DNA from: an uncultured Eubacteriales bacterium
Lineage (GTDB): Bacteria > Bacillota > Clostridia > Oscillospirales > Acutalibacteraceae
Direction: 5' to 3'
Assembly (NCBI GenBank): GCA_934476085.1
Contig: CAKSNE010000002.1
Span: 62,001-126,000, forward strand
DNA length: 64,000 nt
Shown: positions 36,162-44,721 of the stretch, one piece after another
How the letters are laid out: each line of letters begins with the position of its first letter
Numbering within the stretch: the stretch's first letter is position 1
The notes under the pieces: generated by a model
What the model was told of the DNA's origin: nothing
The model's database searches: none
What the model saw: the letters and a program-made list of their open reading frames with translations, nothing else
Program-made: the position numbers and the translations under genes

Positions 36162-37574
36162 TTAAACTGTTTCAACCTTGATCATATTAGTATTGCCTGA
36201 TTCACCGGTAGTTTTGCCGCTCATAACAATAATTCTGGCGTCTTTTTTAAGCTTCAAAGTATCTTTAGCAACGCCTACTGCTTTGTAAACTAAAACATCG
36301 GTTGAGTCAAAACGCTCGCTTAAAACAGGAGTAACTCCCCAAGATAAAGCGAGTTTTCTCCAAGCCTTAATATCAGTAGTCATACCGATAATATCAACAG
36401 GTACTCTAAAACGAGATACAAATCTGGCGGTTGTGCCTGACATTGTGCAAACAACAATACCTTTGGCATTGATATCCATAGCCATTGCACACGCTGAGTG
36501 AGAAATTGCATCAATAATATTTTTAATTTGAAAATTACTTGTGTAGAAAAGCTCTTTATAGTCTATGTGTTTTTCAGCTTCACTGGCGATTTTTGACATA
36601 GTGGCAACTGTTTCGGCAGGATATTTGCCTGCTGCACTCTCGCCCGAAAGCATAACTGCACTTGTGCCGTCATAAACAGCATTAGCAACATCAGAGATTT
36701 CTGCTCTTGTAGGACGGGGATTATAAATCATAGATTCAAGCATTTCAGTTGCGGTGATAACTCGTTTACCGAGCAAACGGCAGGTTGTTATAAGGTGTTT
36801 TTGAATACCCGGAACTTCTTCAAAAGGAATTTCAACACCAAGGTCACCACGTGCAATCATAATTCCGGCACATTCTTCACAAATTTCACGAATGTTATTA
36901 ACGCCTGAACGATTTTCAATTTTAGCGATAAGGTCGATGTTTTCGCCGCCGTTTTCTCTTAAAAAGGTGTTTACATCAATCAAATCTTGTTTTGTTGAAA
37001 CAAATGAACAGGCAATGTAGTCAACATCGTTTTGAATACCGAATAAAATATCGCTTTTATCCTGTTCGCTTAAAAATACCTGGTTTAAAACTTTGTTAGG
37101 AAAGCTCATACTCTTGCGATTTGAAAGTTCACCGCCAACGATAACCTTGCAAACTGCGTCGGTTTTGGTAACTTCGGTAACTTCAAAAATAACAAGACCG
37201 TTGTTAACAGAAATTCTGTCGCCAACTTTAATATCTTCGGCAAGACCTTTGTAAGTAACTGCAACTTTTGTTTGGTCGCCTTCAACATCTTCGGTAGTAA
37301 AAGTAAATGTATCGCCGTCATTTAAAGTGATTTTTTTGTCTTTAAAAGTCTTAATTCTGTATTCGGGACCTTTGGTATCAAGCAAAATTGCGATAGGCAA
37401 ATTAAGCTTTTCTCTGACCTTTTTAATAAGGTCAATATTTTTTTTATGTTCTTCATGGTCGCCGTGAGAAAAATTAAGTCTGGCAACATTCATTCCGTTT
37501 TTGCACATTTTAGTCAAGGTTTCTTCGTTGTTACAAGCCGGACCGATTGTGCAAATGATTTTTGTTTTCCTCAT
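36162..37574 (-). CDS. pyk: Pyruvate kinase
   Basis: This enzyme converts PEP and ADP to pyruvate and ATP, the last step of glycolysis. The 470-residue product has RKTKIICTIGPACN at the N terminus, ARLNFSHGDHEEH, LLDTKGPEYR, the catalytic Lys/Glu region DLIAKIENR, and MIARGDLGVEIPFEEVP (Mg2+/substrate site). The length fits the basic PK form without the extra C-terminal PEP-utiliser domain found in some Bacilli. It starts at ATG after AAGGAGG and is a single-gene unit convergent with the V-ATPase operon. Confidence 0.97.
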   Translation of the reverse strand: MRKTKIICTIGPACNNEETLTKMCKNGMNVARLNFSHGDHEEHKKNIDLIKKVREKLNLPIAILLDTKGPEYRIKTFKDKKITLNDGDTFTFTTEDVEGDQTKVAVTYKGLAEDIKVGDRISVNNGLVIFEVTEVTKTDAVCKVIVGGELSNRKSMSFPNKVLNQVFLSEQDKSDILFGIQNDVDYIACSFVSTKQDLIDVNTFLRENGGENIDLIAKIENRSGVNNIREICEECAGIMIARGDLGVEIPFEEVPGIQKHLITTCRLLGKRVITATEMLESMIYNPRPTRAEISDVANAVYDGTSAVMLSGESAAGKYPAETVATMSKIASEAEKHIDYKELFYTSNFQIKNIIDAISHSACAMAMDINAKGIVVCTMSGTTARFVSRFRVPVDIIGMTTDIKAWRKLALSWGVTPVLSERFDSTDVLVYKAVGVAKDTLKLKKDARIIVMSGKTTGESGNTNMIKVETV

Positions 37575-37759
37575 ATATTAAAATCCTCCTTAAAGGTTAT
37601 TCTTTAAAAATTTCCACCATTATATATTATACCGTTTTTGTTGTCAATAATCAATAAAAGAGAAAAAGAAATAATATAAGAAAAAAGGATAACATTATTA
37701 GATTTTTTTATCAAAGTTCAACATTTTTTGTGTTAAGAAATCTTTACACAATGTTTGCT

Positions 37760-38607
37760 AAAACAAGCGTGATAAGTTTATCCCCCGCATAAAGCGTGGT
37801 TAATATATAATTTATTATTCACCCGTAGGGCGTGACGACTCGGCACGCCGATTTTGTAGCAACTAGATTAATTGTTAGGTTGATGATAAGGAGTTACAAA
37901 TAAAAGCTTTATCGTTACTTTCATCTTTCATGCGCTCATGCCGCGCAGGCAGTCCTTTTGTCATTTCACAAAAGGACGAAAAGAAATTCAAGGTGATCCT
38001 TGAAAATCCCGAACGCTTTGTTTTCGCCTACTATCGTCGGCAACCAAACCCAACTGTTAGGGTGAGTTGGCATACTTTAACCTAACAACTTTATGGGAGC
38101 GGAACTGAAAAACATTATGACCGCACAGCGAACGGAAAACACAGCCTTTATTGAAAAGCGTCATAATGCTGATTTTGGTTTGATAATCTTTTCACACGCA
38201 TAAAGCGTGTTAATATATAATTTATTTTTCACCCGTAATGCAAAAGGCGGGAGCAAGCCCCCGCCCTACAATGATGAATATGCGATTATGCTATATCGGA
38301 ACACATTATGCATCTCTATGGCAATCGGCGTTTAGCTAAGCCCCCGCCCTACAATGATGAATATGTGATTTTGTTGCACCCAAACCCAGCTGTTAGGGCG
38401 ATCGGCGTGCCGGGTCGTCACGCCCTACAACGATAAATATGCGATTATGATATATCGGAACATATTATGCATCTCTATGGCAAACGGCGTTTAGCTAAGC
38501 CCCGCCCTACAATGTTAAATGTGTGATTATGTTGTACCCAAACCCAGCCGTTAGGGTGAGTAAGCATACAAAATTCAATAAAACTTCACGGGAGCGGAAC
38601 TAAAAAA
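37760..38607 (+). repeat. Composite repeat cluster 3 between pyk and the NUDIX gene
   Basis: This fills the ~1 kb gap. In order it has a GTAGGGCGTGACGAC..CACGCCG module (about 37826-37851), the ~215-bp structured block (about 37905-38170) interrupted at 38029-38112 by one 81-bp-type unit, several GGCGGG..CCCGCC hairpin modules (about 38250, 38340, 38500), a truncated 81-bp unit (about 38373-38400), a GGCGTGCCGGGTCGTCACGCC module (about 38403) and a final 81-bp unit (about 38525-38605) whose GGGAGCGGAACT end touches the NUDIX stop codon. Outside these modules nothing else is seen. Confidence 0.85.
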
Positions 38608-39145
38608 CATTTTTTGAAAGATATTTTTGTGCTTTTAGTGCAGCAGCCATAGTTTTTGCGTCGCCGATTTCGTTGTTCATAATTTTTTCTACTAATTCAT
38701 CAAGAGAGAGCTTATGAACATTTAAAAATTCGCCTTCGTCAAGGTCTTGTTCTGAAAATTCAAGTCCGCGTGCTAAATAAAGATGAATTATTTCCCCGCA
38801 GTATCCCGGTGACGGATATAATTCGCCTAAATCAATCCATTCCTTTGCGGTAGCGCCGATCTCTTCTTTTAACTCACGCTTTCCGCCTAAAAGAGTATCT
38901 TCATCGCCATCTCTTTTGCCCGCCGGAATTTCAAATAATACTTTTTTATAAGGCGAACGCCATTGCTCAACAATATATGTATTACCTTCGTCATCTACCG
39001 GAATTATGCCGATACCGCCGTTGTGTTCAACAATTTCCCTTGTTGATGTATGTTTATCGGGTAATTCAACAGTATCAACTCTAAGATTAATAATTCGGCC
39101 TTTATATGCATATTTTTCATTAAGGGTCTTTTCTGTAAGTTTCAT
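38600..39145 (-). CDS. NUDIX hydrolase (ADP-ribose pyrophosphatase-like)
   Basis: A 181-residue NUDIX enzyme of the ADP-ribose pyrophosphatase type. The NUDIX box is complete: GKRDGDEDTLLGGKRELKEE followed by IG (about residues 75-96), and the family YIVEQWRSPYKKVLFEIPAG lead-in precedes it. It hydrolyses nucleoside diphosphates linked to another moiety, most likely ADP-ribose. The last codons and the TAG stop run directly into the end of a repeat unit, so the native C terminus may have been altered. It is divergent from the M14 peptidase gene, only 45 bases away. Confidence 0.9.
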   Translation of the reverse strand: MKLTEKTLNEKYAYKGRIINLRVDTVELPDKHTSTREIVEHNGGIGIIPVDDEGNTYIVEQWRSPYKKVLFEIPAGKRDGDEDTLLGGKRELKEEIGATAKEWIDLGELYPSPGYCGEIIHLYLARGLEFSEQDLDEGEFLNVHKLSLDELVEKIMNNEIGDAKTMAAALKAQKYLSKNVF

Positions 39146-39190
39146 TTTACTTATTAGCTCCTTTTTAAAAATTTATGAGGTGATTTATTT

Positions 39191-40099
39191 ATGGCTTTAT
39201 CAATAGCCCCAAGAGAGTATAACATAAATGAAGTAATTAATCAAATCTATCGTTTAGGCGAAGAGTTTTCTTTTTTAGATGTGTTTCAAATCGGCAAAAG
39301 TGTTTTAGGCCGTCCTATTTTGGCAGTAAAAATAGGTGTAAAGGATAATTGTGTGCTTTATGCGGGCGGTTTTCACGGTTCCGAACGATTGACGGTTCTT
39401 ACAAATTTAATGTTTATTGAAGATTATTGTACCAGTTTGCGTGATAATACCGATTTTTCGATAGCGTCAGCAAGAAATGCGATTTTTAATAAATCAATTA
39501 TCGTTGTGCCTTGTGTAAACCCCGATGGTTATGAAATTGCACTAAATGGGGCAAAATCAGCCGGCACACTCGCACCTAATATCGAGCGAATAAACGGAAA
39601 CAACGATATAAAATATTGGAATGCAAACGCTAATGGCATTGATATTAACCATAATTTTGATGCAGGCTTTGAAAAAATGAAAGAAATTGAACGACAAGGC
39701 GGAATTACAGGACCTTCGCCACGACGTTACGGCGGAATAATGCCAAACAGCGAGCCAGAAACAAAAGTGCTTGTCGATTTGGTCGAGCGAAACAATGTTG
39801 TTGAAGTAATTGCGTGGCATTCGCAGGGCGAAGAGATTTATTGGCAGTATGGCGAAAACACGCCTGAAAAAGCGTATCGTTTAGCCCGTCTTTTTTCAAC
39901 TGCAAGCGGTTACCGAGTGGCAACTCCGGCAGAGACAGCTGTACACGCAGGCTTTAAAGATTGGTTTGTTGATACATACGGACGTCCGGGATTTACAATT
40001 GAAATAGGAAAAGGTGTAAATCCGCTTGATCCGACCGCACTTTATGATATTTATAATAACTTGCGTGAATTAATGTTGATTTCTATTGCATTAGCTTAG
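39191..40099 (+). CDS. M14-family zinc carboxypeptidase
   Basis: A 302-residue metallopeptidase of the M14 family. The zinc ligands are in GGFHGSER (HxxE, about 58-65) and AWHSQG (His, about residue 204); the catalytic Glu is in FTIEIGKG (about 272-279), and the substrate-binding PNSEPETK segment precedes the second ligand. There is no signal peptide, so it is probably cytoplasmic, as for gamma-D-glutamyl-diaminoacid peptidases (MpaA/ENP1-like) that recycle murein peptides. It starts at ATG after GAGGTG, with no partner in an operon. Confidence 0.9.
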   Translation: MALSIAPREYNINEVINQIYRLGEEFSFLDVFQIGKSVLGRPILAVKIGVKDNCVLYAGGFHGSERLTVLTNLMFIEDYCTSLRDNTDFSIASARNAIFNKSIIVVPCVNPDGYEIALNGAKSAGTLAPNIERINGNNDIKYWNANANGIDINHNFDAGFEKMKEIERQGGITGPSPRRYGGIMPNSEPETKVLVDLVERNNVVEVIAWHSQGEEIYWQYGENTPEKAYRLARLFSTASGYRVATPAETAVHAGFKDWFVDTYGRPGFTIEIGKGVNPLDPTALYDIYNNLRELMLISIALA

Positions 40100-40169
40100 A
40101 ATTTTAACAATATTTGTATCATAGTAAAATACGCAGTTTTATTGACAAATATGCAGTTTTGTAATATAA

Positions 40170-40290
40170 TTTTGTAAGTTTACTCAACCTAACAATTGAG
40201 TTTGGTTGTTACAACATCGGCGTGCCGAGTCGTCACGCCCTACGATATGGTGATTACGCAGAAACCGTGCGACAAATCGTGTGGACCTTA
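40170..40290 (+). repeat. Repeat remnant
   Basis: Within the 250-base gap before the next gene are a degraded 81-bp-unit fragment (CTCAACCTAACAATTGAGTTTGG) split from its ends, and a GGCGTGCCGAGTCGTCACGCCCTACG module at about 40219-40244. The sequence after the module (ATATGGTG..CGCAGAAACCGTGC) resembles the tails seen at about 15750 and 51875. Confidence 0.7.
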
Positions 40291-40350
40291 TGTAATAAAG
40301 CAGTTAAAAATAAGAATTTTTAAGTATATATTAAGGAGAAATAAAAATAT

Positions 40351-41052
40351 ATGAATAACAAAAAAATAAATATACCAAGCGAAGTTGCCTATGTTTTTGC
40401 AATAATAACGCTTGCTTTTGCAGTCGCTATGATAACAATGACAGGTTTTGGCGTTTCTATGGTGGTTGCACCTGCTTATATTTTAAGCCAAAAAGTTTCT
40501 TTTTTAACCTTTGGTCAAAGTGAATATGTTATTCAAAGTATACTTTTTATAATATTTTGTATTTTAATGAGAAAAGTTAAGGCGGTATATTTCAGCGCTT
40601 TTTTAACCTGTATTCTTTATGGTGCGGTACTTGATTTATGGCGATTAGTTCCTGTTTTTAATCAAAATATTACTTCGTCCGATGATTTTTCAATTGCCAC
40701 AAGAATTGTGTTTTTTGCACTCGGAATGTTGCTTACCGCACTGGCAATTGCGTTGTTCTTTAAAACCTATCTTTATCCGCAGGTTTATGACTTTTTTGTA
40801 AAAGGCGTTAGCGAAAAATTTGGATTTAACCGAACGATAACCAAAACTTGTTTTGATGCAAGCTGTTTGTTGTTAGGTACAATAATGACGCTTTTATTTT
40901 TCCATAAATTTGTCGGAATTAATTTCGGAACTTTGATTATGACCGCTTTAAACGGAACTATAATCGGATTTTTCAGCAAATTACTTGATAAATATTTTAA
41001 TTTTGTTCCAATAGCAAAAGATTTTTCAAAACACTTTGCAATATCAGAATAA
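40351..41052 (+). CDS. YczE/YitT-like integral membrane protein (DUF6198-type)
   Basis: A 233-residue protein with about five to six membrane segments. The early segment with AVAMITMTGFGVSMVVAPAY and the YGAVLDLWRL motif (about 90-99) fit the YczE/YitT-related family, often annotated as DUF6198. The function of this family is unknown. It is a single gene, preceded by AAGGAG and closed by a perfect terminator hairpin shared with the convergent trpZ-like gene. Confidence 0.75.
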   Translation: MNNKKINIPSEVAYVFAIITLAFAVAMITMTGFGVSMVVAPAYILSQKVSFLTFGQSEYVIQSILFIIFCILMRKVKAVYFSAFLTCILYGAVLDLWRLVPVFNQNITSSDDFSIATRIVFFALGMLLTALAIALFFKTYLYPQVYDFFVKGVSEKFGFNRTITKTCFDASCLLLGTIMTLLFFHKFVGINFGTLIMTALNGTIIGFFSKLLDKYFNFVPIAKDFSKHFAISE

Positions 41053-41087
41053 CAAAAAAACTCAAGGAATTTTCCTTGAGTTTTTTC
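41053..41087. terminator. Bidirectional terminator
   Basis: AAAAAACTCAAGGAA and TTCCTTGAGTTTTTT form a perfect stem with a short loop between the DUF6198-type gene and the transporter operon. Confidence 0.92.
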
Positions 41088-41090
41088 TTG

Positions 41091-41864
41091 CTAATTTCCA
41101 CATTCAATACTTATTTCATTGAATATTTTTAAAATATCGTCCATAGAAACATTTTCTTTTTCTTTGTCGGATTTATCTAAGATAATGTTGCCTTTATCCA
41201 TCATTAAAAGCCTGTTTCCGTATTCAACTGCGTAACGAAGATTATGAGTAACCATCATCGCAGTGAGATTTTTCTCTTTTACAACCTTGCCCGTAAGCTC
41301 CATAATAATTTCGGCGGTCTTCGGGTCAAGGGCTGCGGTGTGTTCGTCCAAAATCAAAAAGTCAATCGGTGTAAGCGTTGCCATAACAAGCGCAACTGCC
41401 TGTCGCTGACCGCCTGAAAGCTCGCCTACTTTGACATTCATTTTGTTTTCAAGTCCAAGACCGAGCGACGCTAACTGTTCTTTATAAAACTCTTCACGCT
41501 TTTTGTTAACGCCGAATGAAAGACCGAATGGTTTGCCTTTGTTATCGGCAAGCGACAAATTTTCAAGCATTGTCATATGCGGACAAGTGCCTTTTGCAGG
41601 ATCTTGATAAACTCTACCGATTTTTCTGTAACGCTGATGTTCGGACAATTTGTTAATGTTCTTGCCGTCCATAATAACAGCACCGCCCTCAAGCGGAATA
41701 CTGCCACAGATTATGTTTAAAAGTGAAGTTTTACCGCTTCCGTTACTGCCGACGATTGAAACAAATTCGCTGTCTTTAATATTTAAGTTGAACTTGTCAA
41801 AAAGGCACATTTCGGTAACTTTGCCCGGATTATAAATTTTAGTAATATCTTTTAATTCAATCAT
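41091..41864 (-). CDS. trpZ: ABC transporter ATPase, TrpZ-like
   Basis: A 257-residue ATP-binding subunit with Walker A GSNGSGKTS (about 39-47), signature GELSGGQRQAV (about 146-156), and Walker B FLILDEHTAALDP (about 168-180). It overlaps the permease gene by four bases and ends the operon trpX-trpY-trpZ. The upstream tryptophan T-box points to uptake of tryptophan or a precursor, as proposed for TrpXYZ systems of Firmicutes. Confidence 0.88.
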   Translation of the reverse strand: MIELKDITKIYNPGKVTEMCLFDKFNLNIKDSEFVSIVGSNGSGKTSLLNIICGSIPLEGGAVIMDGKNINKLSEHQRYRKIGRVYQDPAKGTCPHMTMLENLSLADNKGKPFGLSFGVNKKREEFYKEQLASLGLGLENKMNVKVGELSGGQRQAVALVMATLTPIDFLILDEHTAALDPKTAEIIMELTGKVVKEKNLTAMMVTHNLRYAVEYGNRLLMMDKGNIILDKSDKEKENVSMDDILKIFNEISIECGN

Positions 41865-42808
41865 TTTACTTCTCCTTTCTTCAACTTTGATTTTCTGTTA
41901 AAGAATGATGAAGTTTTCTCGTTGAATATAAGGATAAGTGCAAAAAGCGTTGCATTAAGAAGTTTTAAGTAAATACCGTTTGTATCTACTAAAACAAGAT
42001 AGTTTAAGCAAAGCGAGTAAACGATTGCACCGAAAATTACAGCAGTAGTATCTTTAACGATTTTTATTTTTGAAAATACTGCAATACCTATTATAACCGA
42101 TGCTAATGCAAGTACTACTTTACCGCTGCCGCAGGTGTTGTCATATTGCATATAAAGGTGAGAATAAAGTGCACCCGATACTGCAACAAAGCCATTTGCA
42201 AGGGCAAGGCCTAAAATTTTATAAAGTCCCGAATCTTTACCGAGTGATACAACGAGAGTTTCGTTGTCGCCGGTTGCACGAAGCATATAGCCCATTTTGG
42301 TTTTTAAGAATAAATCAACAATTATTTTAATAACAATGACGATTGCTGCCAAAATTCCTAAAATAGCATAGTCACGGGTGTCGGTGTCAAGCCCTGTTAA
42401 TGCCTCGCCGCCGAAAATACCTTTTATATCTTCGCTTCTGAATGAGAAGATTGTGGTTGTTTGACCTGTTTTGGTAAGCAACATTGTAAGTGCAAGCGTT
42501 ACCGACAAAAGTGCGGTCATAACAATGATACCGGCGAGCAAATTAGATATTTTGAATTTTACATGCAACACGCCTGTTACAGTTCCTGCAATAAATCCCG
42601 CAAAAAATGTAAGTGCGGTTGCTAAAATCGGGTTCATTCCAAGGCGGAGCATTAAAATTGTGCAAACAACGCCGCCGAGTGGGAATGTGCCGTCGACCGA
42701 AAGGTCAGGAAAATCAAGAATTGAGTATGATATATAGACGCCAAGGGCTAATACCGCAAAACATAGCCCCATTTGTAATCCGTCTATTGTTGTGGAAAAG
42801 AATAGCAT
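41861..42808 (-). CDS. trpY: ABC transporter permease, TrpY-like
   Basis: A 315-residue permease of the branched-chain amino-acid type (BPD_transp_2) with about nine hydrophobic segments. The sequence GLCFAVLALGVYISYSILDF at the N terminus and LRATGDNETLVVSLG (cytoplasmic coupling region) are typical of the permease that pairs with PF04392 binding proteins. It follows the binding-protein gene by 21 bases and is coupled to the ATPase gene by an ATGA overlap. Confidence 0.88.
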   Translation of the reverse strand: MLFFSTTIDGLQMGLCFAVLALGVYISYSILDFPDLSVDGTFPLGGVVCTILMLRLGMNPILATALTFFAGFIAGTVTGVLHVKFKISNLLAGIIVMTALLSVTLALTMLLTKTGQTTTIFSFRSEDIKGIFGGEALTGLDTDTRDYAILGILAAIVIVIKIIVDLFLKTKMGYMLRATGDNETLVVSLGKDSGLYKILGLALANGFVAVSGALYSHLYMQYDNTCGSGKVVLALASVIIGIAVFSKIKIVKDTTAVIFGAIVYSLCLNYLVLVDTNGIYLKLLNATLFALILIFNEKTSSFFNRKSKLKKGEVK

Positions 42809-42829
42809 AGATTATTGTCCTTTGATTAA

Positions 42830-43804
42830 TTATTTTGCAACATCGGTTGCTGTAATGTTTGCAGGAACTTTAAGTCCTAAAGTATCGCAAACCTTTGAGT
42901 TATAGTAATTTTTAGGTTCTGTAATAGTTGCAACAGGAATATCGTCAGCTTTTTTCTCGCCTTTAATAATTTGAGCGGCTGCTTTACCTGAATTGTAACC
43001 AACATCAATGTATTCAATAGATGCGCTTGCTACACAACCTACTTTAACTTGTTCGATTTCAGAACCGAATACAGGAATTTTCTTTTCGTTTGTAATAGGT
43101 AAAATGTTTGTTTCGAGTTTGCCTACAATTGTGTTATCAAGCAAGTTTACAAAACAGTCTGTGCCACGTTCGATAAGCTCTTCTGTTTTTGAATCAATTG
43201 TTGTAATATCAGAAACTGCTGAATCTAAAATTTCCATACCGTTGTAGTTTTTAGCGGCTTTTTTAAGTTGTTCAACCTGGAAAGGTGAGCTTGATTCTTC
43301 TGTTGAATAAAGAACGCCGATTTTAAGATTATCCTTGCCCATAAAGCCTGTTATAACTTCAAGCTGTTTTTCAAAGTTAGGAACATCTGATGAACCTGTT
43401 ATGTTTGTGTATTTATCCATAACTGATGAATCTGTTATTGCACAGTAAACAACCGGTACGTCTTTGTCAGCGGCTGCGTTTGCAGCGGCTACTGCCGATG
43501 GAGTTGCAATTGCAATGATTACAGACGCTTTTTTGTTAACAAGTGTGTTAGCTTGTGATTGTGAAACGCTTGCGTCAAAGTTGCTGTTTACATATTCAAC
43601 TTCGTAGTCATCAAGTTTAATACCGTTTTCTTCAAGACCCTTTTTAACGCCTTCATAGCAGTTGTTAAGTGAGCTGTGTGAACCGAATTGAATAATACCT
43701 ATTGTTTTTTTATCGCTTTTTGAATCTTTTGTGCTATCGCTTCCGCAAGAAGCAAAGCTGAGTGCTAAAATTACTGTTAAAACTAATGCAAATATCTTTT
43801 TCAT
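42830..43804 (-). CDS. trpX: ABC transporter substrate-binding lipoprotein, TrpX-like (PF04392)
   Basis: A 324-residue extracellular lipoprotein. The signal peptide ends in the lipobox LSFASCGSD (modified Cys at about 20), followed by an Asp/Lys/Ser linker. The body has the two-lobed PF04392 pattern: IGIIQFGSHSSLNN, VNKKASVIIAIATPSA and VPVVYCAITD. It is first in the operon, directly behind a T-box leader whose specifier reads as Trp. That regulation, more than the protein sequence, identifies the likely ligand as tryptophan or a related compound. Confidence 0.88.
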   Translation of the reverse strand: MKKIFALVLTVILALSFASCGSDSTKDSKSDKKTIGIIQFGSHSSLNNCYEGVKKGLEENGIKLDDYEVEYVNSNFDASVSQSQANTLVNKKASVIIAIATPSAVAAANAAADKDVPVVYCAITDSSVMDKYTNITGSSDVPNFEKQLEVITGFMGKDNLKIGVLYSTEESSSPFQVEQLKKAAKNYNGMEILDSAVSDITTIDSKTEELIERGTDCFVNLLDNTIVGKLETNILPITNEKKIPVFGSEIEQVKVGCVASASIEYIDVGYNSGKAAAQIIKGEKKADDIPVATITEPKNYYNSKVCDTLGLKVPANITATDVAK

Positions 43805-43920
43805 GATTTTTATCTCCTTAAAATTGAATGTTTTATTAAAAAATTGGTTTGTATTATATTAGTTAAAATTTAATTCGCCATCGTTTTGTTAATAAAAACA
43901 TTTTTCTTCTCTCCTTATAA

Positions 43921-44220
43921 AAATAAAAAATCCTGTCCCTTGATATTTCAAGGGACAGGAGTAAAATCAATAATTCCTGCGGTACCACCCAAGTTGATAC
44001 TTAAAAAGCATCCGCTTATTTCTTATACTATCATATAAGTCTGAATTGGTAACGGGTACAGATTTCCCGTTGACTGCTACTAATCTAAAAAGATTTTCGG
44101 TCACCCTCAGAAGTCCATTCACAAAAAACACGAAATATTACCTTTCAGCAAACGGTAACTCTCTAAAAAATCGAAGTTTAAGCTACTTACTCTTCTTCAA
44201 CGGTTTATTTTTCTTTTGTT
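43921..44220 (-). promoter_or_regulatory. T-box riboswitch, probable Trp specifier
   Basis: On the minus strand the leader of trpXYZ contains the T-box antiterminator sequence GGGTGGTACCGCAGG (about 43976-43990), followed by a terminator with CCTGTCCCTTGA / TCAAGGGACAGG arms and a T-run (43921-43960). Upstream, the Stem I region has GTTTGCTGAAAGG and the probable specifier TGG in GAATGGACTTC (about 44111-44121). Uncharged tRNA-Trp should favour antitermination and transporter expression. The motif is unmistakable; the specifier assignment is by eye. Confidence 0.93.
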
Positions 44221-44226
44221 ATTCGC

Positions 44227-44255
44227 ATTATATACCCGTTTTAAAAATTTGTCAA
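44227..44255 (-). promoter_or_regulatory. Promoter of the T-box/trpXYZ transcript
   Basis: On the minus strand TTGACA (44255-44250) and TATAAT (44232-44227) are exactly 17 bases apart. It lies just after the end of cotJC. Confidence 0.9.
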
Positions 44256-44277
44256 GAGTTTTTTTAATATTAATTTT

Positions 44278-44706
44278 TTATTTTCTGTCAAAAGCCGGGT
44301 TAAATGCGTAGAAATTCTTGCTGTCAAGTTCGTCTTGAACTTTTCTCAAAGCCTCGCCGAATCGCTGATAATGAACTATTTCACGTTCACGCAAAAATTT
44401 AATTGGATCACGAACATCAGGGTCGTCAATAAGTCTTAATAAATTGTCATAAGATAATCTGGCTTTTTGCTCTGCGGCAAGGTCTTCGTGTAAATCTGCT
44501 AAAACATCGCCGGTTGAAGCGAGTGTATCAGCCGAAAACGGTGTTCCCGATGCCGCTTGCGGATAAACTCCTGCGGTATGATCGACAAAATATGTGTCGT
44601 AACCGCTCTTTTTTATGTCGTCAATCGTCATATTTTTAGTAAGCTGATGAAGAATTGTTGAAATCATTTCTTCATGAGCCAGTTCTTCTGTACCTATATT
44701 ATACAC
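44278..44706 (-). CDS. cotJC: cotJC 3' part (C-terminal 135 codons), separated from its 5' part
   Basis: This is the C-terminal two-thirds of CotJC, a spore-coat protein of the manganese-catalase family. From GTEELAHEEM onward it matches the family, including the Mn-ligand segments EELAH, DLAAEQKA and REREIVHYQRF. It has no ribosome binding site of its own; the apparent GTG start lies inside the intervening element. The N-terminal 64 codons are 3.3 kb away (47977-48189) in the same orientation and frame. Joining the two at the shared 12-bp repeat gives one 199-residue protein, close to the ~189 of Bacillus subtilis CotJC. In vegetative DNA as shown here, the gene is split. Confidence 0.9.
   Translation of the reverse strand: MYNIGTEELAHEEMISTILHQLTKNMTIDDIKKSGYDTYFVDHTAGVYPQAASGTPFSADTLASTGDVLADLHEDLAAEQKARLSYDNLLRLIDDPDVRDPIKFLREREIVHYQRFGEALRKVQDELDSKNFYAFNPAFDRK
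44685..44696. repeat. Direct repeat at left end of the cotJC element (att core)
   Basis: CTTCTGTACCTA, identical to the copy at 47997-48008. On the minus strand it encodes the GTE of the GTEELAH motif. Confidence 0.9.
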
Positions 44707-44721
44707 AAAAATGACGAAAAA

